NCBI RefSeq assembly: GCF_023150235.1
Contig: NZ_JAKLLH010000004.1
Span: 1-64,000, forward strand
From: Azonexus sp.
GTDB taxonomy: Bacteria > Pseudomonadota > Gammaproteobacteria > Burkholderiales > Rhodocyclaceae
DNA length: 64,000 nucleotides
Reading direction: 5' to 3'
Both the position numbers and the translations under genes were made by a program. Each line of letters opens with the position of its first letter. Position 1 is the stretch's first letter. Under the pieces are notes generated by a model, which had not been told where the DNA came from, made no database searches, and worked only from the letters and a program-made list of their open reading frames with translations. This document shows positions 59,092-64,000 of this stretch, piece by piece.

Positions 59092-59417
59092 CGATCTCTC
59101 CTGAAAAAAACGGGAGGCAATTCTAGCAGTCTGCCGGGCTTGGTGGATTGTGGCTTGCCATGAGTAAAAGCGGCCTGCTTTGTCTGCTGAGGCAGGATGA
59201 AGCACTTCCTGTTGCACGAGAGGGACAGGGGTTTGCTTATGTTGCGGCGCAGCATGATTGCGGGGTGGGGTGATCAAAAACGAGGGGTTGTGGACTTAAT
59301 CATGCGGAAAGTGATTTACTGATTGCTTGTATTTCTGTTTATTATCAGTGTAATTTTATTTATTAATGAAATTTATTAATGGATTTCTGTTTTTTGTTGT
59401 GCGATGCACAAAAAATC

Positions 59418-59446
59418 TTGTGCGAACGTGCGGGGTCGGGCATAAT
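59418..59446 (+). promoter_or_regulatory. Sigma-70-like promoter of the candidate small RNA
   Basis: -35 TTGTGC and -10 CATAAT are separated by exactly 17 bases. A small GCACAA/TTGTGC inverted repeat overlaps the -35 box and could be an operator. Transcription would begin near 59453. Confidence 0.6.
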
Positions 59447-59452
59447 GCGAAG

Positions 59453-59541
59453 CGTACGAACCAAGTTCGGTTCAGATTTGTCTCCTCCACCCTCCTCCTT
59501 TGGTGTGGATTTAGCGCGGCTCACCGAGCCGCGTTTTTTTT
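59453..59541 (+). ncRNA. Candidate small RNA with two UCCUCC motifs
   Basis: About 89 nt between a promoter and a strong Rho-independent terminator, without an open reading frame. A 5' stem (GAACC/GGTTC with a 6-base loop) is followed by a C/U-rich single-stranded stretch containing TCCTCC twice (59483-59488 and 59493-59498), then the terminator. UCCUCC is the complement of a Shine-Dalgarno sequence, a common seed in trans-acting sRNAs. It precedes rplM-rpsI but is separated from them by the terminator and by their own promoter. Confidence 0.55.
59515..59541 (+). terminator. Terminator of the candidate small RNA
   Basis: CGCGGCT and AGCCGCG form a 7-bp stem with a 5-base loop, followed by eight T. 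Textbook form. Confidence 0.88.
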
Positions 59542-59571
59542 GCCTCGAGAGGAAAAGCTGCGATCACATGA

Positions 59572-59601
59572 TTGACAGCGGGTGTTTGTTGTGGATAAAA
59601 T
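59572..59601 (+). promoter_or_regulatory. Promoter of rplM-rpsI
   Basis: A perfect TTGACA -35 box and TAAAAT -10 box with an 18-base spacer, 48 bp before the rplM start. GTGGA/TCCAC flank the -10 as a small inverted repeat. A strong constitutive promoter fits ribosomal protein genes. Confidence 0.8.
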
Positions 59602-59648
59602 CCACGACTTTCTTAATTCTGCGCCCTATTTTTCAGGACGGCACTCAC

Positions 59649-60077
59649 ATGAAAACGTTTTCCGCCAAGCCACATGAGGTGAAGCGCGAGTGGTTTGTGG
59701 TAGACGCCACAGACAAGGTGCTCGGCCGCCTCGCATCCGAAATCGCTCATCGTCTGCGTGGCAAGCACAAGGCCATCTTCACCCCGCACGTCGACTGCGG
59801 TGATTTCATCGTTGTGACCAATGTCGACAAGATCACCGTTACCGGTAACAAGGCTGACGACAAGAAGTACTTCCGTCACTCCGGCTATCCTGGCGGTATT
59901 TACGAAACCAACTTCAAGAAGATGCAGCAGCGCTTCCCGGGACGTGCCTTGGAAAAGGCAGTCAAGGGCATGCTGCCCAAGGGTCCTCTCGGTTACGCCA
60001 TGCTCAAGAAGCTGAAGTGCTACGCCGGTGATCAGCATCCGCATACCGCCCAGCAGCCCAAGGCTCTGGAAATCTAA
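59649..60077 (+). CDS. rplM: 50S ribosomal protein L13
   Basis: The 142 residues ([58 protein letters not shown]...) match L13 along their whole length, with [40 protein letters not shown] near the C-terminus. It is the first gene of the conserved rplM-rpsI operon, with rpsI 9 bp downstream. In E. coli L13 is an autoregulator of this operon; the leader here is only about 40 nt long. Confidence 0.98.
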   Translation: MKTFSAKPHEVKREWFVVDATDKVLGRLASEIAHRLRGKHKAIFTPHVDCGDFIVVTNVDKITVTGNKADDKKYFRHSGYPGGIYETNFKKMQQRFPGRALEKAVKGMLPKGPLGYAMLKKLKCYAGDQHPHTAQQPKALEI

Positions 60078-60086
60078 GGGGTCATC

Positions 60087-60479
60087 ATGGCAGAAGCTTA
60101 TTTCTACGGTACCGGCCGTCGCAAGAGCGCCGTTGCTCGGGTTTTCATGAAGCGTGGCACGGGTGCCATCGTTGTCAATGGCAAGCCGATCGACGAGTTC
60201 TTTTCTCGCGTGACCGGTCGCATGATCGTCCGTCAGCCGCTCGAGCTAGTTGAGCAACTGACCGGTTTCGATATCAAGGTTAACGTTTGCGGTGGTGGTG
60301 AGTCCGGTCAGGCCGGTGCCGTTCGCCACGGCATCACGCGTGCCTTGATCCAGTTCGATGCCGGCCTGAAGGCTGCCCTGTCGAAAGCTGGTTTTGTTAC
60401 TCGCGATGCTCGCGAAGTCGAACGTAAGAAAGTCGGCTTCCACAAGGCCCGTCGCCGCAAGCAATTCTCCAAGCGTTGA
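60087..60479 (+). CDS. rpsI: 30S ribosomal protein S9
   Basis: The 130 residues ([28 protein letters not shown]...[53 protein letters not shown]) show the full S9 family including the basic [11 protein letters not shown] tail that reaches the P-site tRNA. A terminator follows 23 bp after the stop. Confidence 0.98.
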   Translation: MAEAYFYGTGRRKSAVARVFMKRGTGAIVVNGKPIDEFFSRVTGRMIVRQPLELVEQLTGFDIKVNVCGGGESGQAGAVRHGITRALIQFDAGLKAALSKAGFVTRDAREVERKKVGFHKARRRKQFSKR

Positions 60480-60502
60480 TCTTCCGGAGAAGATTGCATT
60501 CC

Positions 60503-60528
60503 AAAAAACCGCCTTTTGGCGGTTTTTT
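60503..60528 (+). terminator. Terminator of rplM-rpsI
   Basis: AAAAAACCGCC and GGCGGTTTTTT pair perfectly around a TTTT loop; a T-run is included on the plus strand. Confidence 0.92.
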
Positions 60529-61581
60529 CATGGGTATTTTTCAGCTTGGATACAGCAAGGCTCACCCTCCGGCTCAATAAACAACCGGTAGCCACTCTTG
60601 CGTACGATGCAGGCTGCAGCACTCTTCCCGATTGCTTGCTGATGATGGATATGGGAATGTCTGTTTTTGGCGCCATAAAAACAATCTGATCACCTGCATT
60701 GGGGCGTGCCAGTGTGGCCCGGATAGCAGCGTACAGTCCCTAGTAAGCACTATCTTGACTGCTCCGAGCCGGGGTGGGCGATGTAATGCTCCTGGCTGCG
60801 TGTAATCATGGTCTGCTCCCTTTCTTCTTGCGCAATCAACGCCAAGGCCTCCGCACTCCGCATAGGCAGGGAGCATTACCGGCATTGAGTGCCTTGCTCC
60901 GGCCGATGTTGATGCGAATCAATCCGGCGGGCCGGAATTGAAACCCATGCCGGCGCTGGTGGAGATCAGAAAGGCATCGCCTGGACATCAATTTGGCGGC
61001 GGTTTTAAGGTGCTTTATTCGGGCTCGAGCCATAGATCTGGCTGTGGCTCGATCAGGCTTTCACACTTGACGGTGAGTCGGACCAGAACCCCCTTGCGGC
61101 CGATCGCCTCGACAATGAAGCGCCCGCCTGATGCCTCGGCGATGACCCGCATGTGCCGGCGCTGACTGCCCGAACGGCCGAGGTAGGTGGCGAGTTTGCC
61201 AGGAGACGGGTGCCAAGGCGGCATGATGGATCGGGGGTGTTTTAATGTCATGGTGGCCTGTCCCCAAACAGGTTTGGTGAAGTTGGCAAACATCGTGCCA
61301 GAAAACTCGAATCCCTACACCCTGCCGTGGTCGCAAGTCGGCAAATCGTGCGCGGCGTATTTCGGATTTGACTTGTGCTGGCAACGCGGCGCTGTCGCAT
61401 GAATTGCTCCACCCCCGCTTCCGAGGTGGCAAATACTGACGAAGCCACTTTGCCAACTGCTCGAAGCTGCTGCGCTCCTTTTTACTCAAGTCGGGCTTGG
61501 GCTACCCACCCTATCCGTCGAACGTCCTCAATGCACCGCTGGAGTCCCAGCCCTCAAGAGAGGGCCGGGCTGCGTGAAACA
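60529..61581. other. Gene-poor stretch with coding debris
   Basis: More than 1 kb without a convincing gene between rpsI and yicC. Several short open frames on the minus strand (such as one ending in RINIGRSKALNAGNAPCLCG) look like fragments of coding sequence, and ATGATTACACGCAGCCAGGA near 60800, preceded by GGGAG, gives only a 19-residue peptide before a stop. I read this as the remains of inserted DNA, possibly from an integrative element, but cannot name it. Confidence 0.45.
61015..61251 (-). CDS. Possible small protein, 78 residues
   Basis: Starting at MTLKHPRSIMPPWHP, the frame runs for 78 residues with QRRHMRVIAEASGGRFIVEAIGRKGVLVRLTVKCESLIEPQPDLWLEPE. This alternates like a small beta-barrel and resembles short accessory proteins of integrative elements as I remember them. 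It lies in a stretch of debris, has no good ribosome site, and a longer start (MFANFTKPVW) is possible. It may be a fragment. Confidence 0.35.
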   Translation of the reverse strand: MTLKHPRSIMPPWHPSPGKLATYLGRSGSQRRHMRVIAEASGGRFIVEAIGRKGVLVRLTVKCESLIEPQPDLWLEPE

Positions 61582-62451
61582 TCATTCCAGATTCTGAATT
61601 TGTTCACGCATTTGCTCGATCAATAGCTTTAAATCCATCGAAGCTTGCGAGACCTCGACGAGTGCGGATTTTGATCCCAGCGTGTTGGCTTCACGATTAA
61701 GTTCCTGCATCAGAAAATCAAGCCGCTTGCCGCAGGCGCCACCTTGTTTCAATACTCGTTCGACTTCGTCGAGATGTGTCATCAAGCGGCCGATTTCCTC
61801 GGCAATGTCGATACGAGCGGCAAATACGGCGACTTCCTGCAGGATGCGTTCTTCGCCGGCTTCACCTTCCAGTGCCTCGTGCAGGCGTTGGCGCAGGCGT
61901 TCGGCGAATAGGGCTTGGGCTTCTGGAATGCGAGGAGCTACCGAGCGTACGATGTCGCGCATTGCGTTGACACGGTCAACGATGAGTTGGGCCAGTTTTT
62001 CGCCCTCGCGGGCTCGACTGGCGGTGAATTCGTCGAGTACCTCACGTGCCAGTATGCTGACCTGCGGCATCATCGCGGCAAAATCGATGCTCTGGTCGCC
62101 AAGGAGCCCCGGCCAGCGCAGTATTTCGCCGACACTGAGCGGCTGTGCGTTCGGTAGTGTGGCCAGCACTTGCGACTCCAGGGTCCTGAGGGTTGTCAGT
62201 AATCCGGGGTTGGCTTCCATCTGGTCGCTGCGGGCACCGTTTTGATTGAAGGACAGGCGGCATTCGATCTTGCCGCGGGTCAGTCGGCCGGAGAGCAATT
62301 CGCGGAGCGGCATTTCCAGTGCGCGCAATTCTTCCATGACGCGAAAGTGGAAGTCGAGGTAACGAGAATTGACGCTTTTCAGTTCAAACTGCAGCGTGCC
62401 ACGCTCAAGATCGCGGGTTTTTACCGCATATCCGGTCATACTGCTAATCAT
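61582..62451 (-). CDS. YicC-family endoribonuclease
   Basis: The 289 residues show MISSMTGYAVKTRDLERGTLQFELKSVNSRYLDFHFRVMEELRALEMPLRELLSGRLTRGKIECRLSF at the N-terminus and RLDFLMQELNREANTLGSKSALVEVSQASMDLKLLIEQMREQIQNLE at the C-terminus, both YicC hallmarks (YicN and DUF1732 domains). YicC proteins have been linked to RNA turnover. It is divergent from the kinase gene, in the order yicC, kinase, phosphatase that recurs in betaproteobacteria. Confidence 0.95.
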   Translation of the reverse strand: MISSMTGYAVKTRDLERGTLQFELKSVNSRYLDFHFRVMEELRALEMPLRELLSGRLTRGKIECRLSFNQNGARSDQMEANPGLLTTLRTLESQVLATLPNAQPLSVGEILRWPGLLGDQSIDFAAMMPQVSILAREVLDEFTASRAREGEKLAQLIVDRVNAMRDIVRSVAPRIPEAQALFAERLRQRLHEALEGEAGEERILQEVAVFAARIDIAEEIGRLMTHLDEVERVLKQGGACGKRLDFLMQELNREANTLGSKSALVEVSQASMDLKLLIEQMREQIQNLE

Positions 62452-62527
62452 CAGGGGGAGCCTCCAGCTTTACAGGGCGGGCAACACGCCCGAAAATGCC
62501 CGAAACTGCATCATAACCGTGAGATTG

Positions 62528-63484
62528 ATGGCGCAACAAGCCAATCACCCGCTTCCCGACGGCCACCGCCTCGAAGAATATACGATCGAATGTCAGCTCT
62601 CCTTGGGGGGGTTTTCCATCGTCTATCTCGCCAGCGATCCGGCCGGCCACCAGGTGGCAATCAAGGAATATCTGCCCAACAGCCTGGCGCTGCGTGCGGC
62701 CGGAGAGTTGCGTCCCAATATTACCGAGGAGCATCTGGGGGCTTTTCGCTATGGCATGAAGTGCTTTTTCGAGGAGGGGCGGGCGCTGGCCCGCCTATCC
62801 CACCCCAATGTTGTTCGCGTGCTGAATTTCTTTCGTGCCAATGACACGGTCTACATGGTCATGGAGTATGAAAAGGGCCGTACCTTGCAGGAACATATCC
62901 TCAAGTATCGTGACCGGGTTTCCGAGCGCTTCATCAGGGGGTTGTTCACCCGCATGCTCAATGGCTTGCGTGAAGTGCATGCGCACAAGTTGCTTCACCT
63001 CGATCTCAAGCCATCGAACATCTATCTGCGTGGTAACAATTCGCCGGTCCTGATCGATTTTGGCGCTGCTCGCCAGACCCTGGTTCAGGATCAGCCCATG
63101 CTCAAGCCAATGTACACGCCAGGTTATGCTTCCCCGGAGCATTATGGCGAACGTCGCGATCTCGGTCCCTGGAGCGATATCTACAGCGTTGGAGCGTCGA
63201 TGTACGCCTGCCTGGCCGGCAAGGCGCCCCCGGCGGCTGACGAGCGCCAGAAGGAAGAGTGCTATTTTCCCGCCGTCGAACGCTGGCAAGGGCGCTATAG
63301 CGAACACCTGCTGCAGATTATCGACTGGTGCCTGCATCTCGATCATCTGCAGCGCCCGCAGAGTGTTTTTGCCCTGCAGAAGGCGCTGGTCGAGCAGGTG
63401 CCGCCAGCCGTGCATCATCCGGTAGCTGGCGAAAGCGGCTGGCTGGACCGGCTGGTAGGTATTTTCAGGACACAAGACAAATGA
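62528..63484 (+). CDS. Serine/threonine protein kinase
   Basis: The 318 residues hold one Hanks-type kinase domain: QLSLGGFSIVYLASD (Gly-rich loop), VAIKEYLP (Lys), catalytic loop HLDLKPSNIYL, DFGAARQTL and the APE-type segment GYASPEHYG. It lacks an extracellular or PASTA domain and appears cytosolic, with a C-terminal tail. The start MAQQANHPLPDGHRL follows the divergent yicC start by 77 bp. It overlaps the phosphatase gene by ATGA. Confidence 0.93.
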   Translation: MAQQANHPLPDGHRLEEYTIECQLSLGGFSIVYLASDPAGHQVAIKEYLPNSLALRAAGELRPNITEEHLGAFRYGMKCFFEEGRALARLSHPNVVRVLNFFRANDTVYMVMEYEKGRTLQEHILKYRDRVSERFIRGLFTRMLNGLREVHAHKLLHLDLKPSNIYLRGNNSPVLIDFGAARQTLVQDQPMLKPMYTPGYASPEHYGERRDLGPWSDIYSVGASMYACLAGKAPPAADERQKEECYFPAVERWQGRYSEHLLQIIDWCLHLDHLQRPQSVFALQKALVEQVPPAVHHPVAGESGWLDRLVGIFRTQDK

Positions 63485-64000
63485 AATTCACGGTTTATCA
63501 GGAGAGTCGTCAGGGTGGGCGGGGCAATAACGAGGATCGTACCGCGTACAGCTATACCCGCGATTCGCTGTTGCTGGTTATCGCCGATGGGATGGGGGGG
63601 CATCACCATGGCGAAATTGCCGCCCAGATCGCGGCTCAGACCCTGGTGAATGGATTCCAGCGCGAGGCCAAGCCACAGTTGCCTGATCCCTTCCTTTTTT
63701 TGCAGCGCGCAATCAACCATGGGCATCGGGCAATTCTCGATTACACCGCGCAGAAGCAGCTCGTCGAATCGCCCCGTACCACCATTGTTGCCTGTGTCGT
63801 GCAGGATGGAATTGCCTACTGGGCTCATGCCGGGGATTCACGCCTCTTCCTGATGCGGGGGGGGCGGGTAATGGCGCAGACCCGCGACCATTCGCGGATC
63901 CGCCTCCTGTTGGAGGAGGGCATGATTTCAGAGGCCCAGGCGGCTCGCCACCCGGATCGCAACAAGATCTACAGTTGCCTCGGCGGAGCCACCGCGCCGG
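63481..64000 (+). CDS. PP2C-family protein phosphatase (partial, cut by window end)
   Basis: The first 173 codons are visible; the frame is open at the window edge. They include VYQESRQGGRGNNEDRTAYSYTRDSLLLVIADGMGGHHHGEIAAQ, with the metal-binding Asp residues of the NEDR and DGMGGH motifs, and YWAHAGDSRLFLMRGGRVMAQTRDHSRIRLLLEEGMI (the GDSR motif and the DHS segment). It probably reverses phosphorylation by the kinase immediately upstream; the two overlap by 4 bp. Confidence 0.93.
   Translation, partial: MKFTVYQESRQGGRGNNEDRTAYSYTRDSLLLVIADGMGGHHHGEIAAQIAAQTLVNGFQREAKPQLPDPFLFLQRAINHGHRAILDYTAQKQLVESPRTTIVACVVQDGIAYWAHAGDSRLFLMRGGRVMAQTRDHSRIRLLLEEGMISEAQAARHPDRNKIYSCLGGATAP

Overview
The window looks like chromosomal DNA of a high-GC betaproteobacterium. 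Gene content and order (secB-grxC-gpsA, bioB-bioC, argB beside a HAD nucleotidase, pilB-pilC-pilD, rplM-rpsI, coq7, ccsA beside ffh) suggest Rhodocyclales, perhaps the Dechloromonas/Azonexus group. That placement is inferred from content only; no rRNA or other taxonomic marker is present. Almost everything right of about 3.6 kb is conserved housekeeping sequence.

Layout. (1) 1-3.6 kb: an accessory block with visibly lower GC, holding a small HEPN-like gene followed 7 bp later by an 871-residue protein with two P-loop ATPase modules, the first carrying the rare KGGxGR variant. This is the best candidate for an undescribed, perhaps defence-type, system. (2) 3.6-8.4 kb: a Uma2-family nuclease-like gene, an unknown 216-residue protein, dcd, and an AdiA-like decarboxylase. 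(3) 8.4-13.2 kb, minus strand: darP-mog-thyA-pgi-folA-lipoprotein, pairing thymidylate synthase with dihydrofolate reductase. (4) 13.2-22.6 kb: pmbA, a TakP-like TRAP binding protein, a Dps-like protein, a response regulator with a hybrid histidine kinase, and the TRAP permease genes. (5) 22.7-33.5 kb: a histidine phosphatase, glyA-nrdR-ribD, moeB, envC-ctpA, then ArsR-rhodanese-grxC-secB-SH3-gpsA. (6) 34-46 kb: trmL, comF, bioB-bioC, a CBS protein, cytochrome c4, engB, hemB, argB, nudB, a secreted guanyl-specific ribonuclease with a barstar-type inhibitor, and aspS. (7) 46-55 kb: DUF502, FmdB-type protein, pilB-pilC-pilD, a CorC-type protein, ccsA, ffh. (8) 55-64 kb: a lytic transglycosylase, proS, rppH, a CNP1-like protein, coq7, an OsmC protein, a candidate small RNA, rplM-rpsI, a stretch of gene debris, yicC, and a Ser/Thr kinase-PP2C phosphatase pair cut by the window end.

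Two things cut across the layout. A palindrome, CACGGTCGACCGTG, recurs about twenty times, intergenic and inside genes, often as inverted pairs 40-50 bp long that would fold into hairpins; in genes it tends to be read as Thr-Val-Asp. Second, a self-contained transcription unit of about 90 nt with two UCCUCC motifs sits just upstream of rplM and looks like a small RNA.

No tRNA, rRNA, CRISPR array or intact insertion sequence was seen. The dense packing, with many ATGA or TTGA stop/start overlaps, means most genes are probably co-transcribed in short operons.
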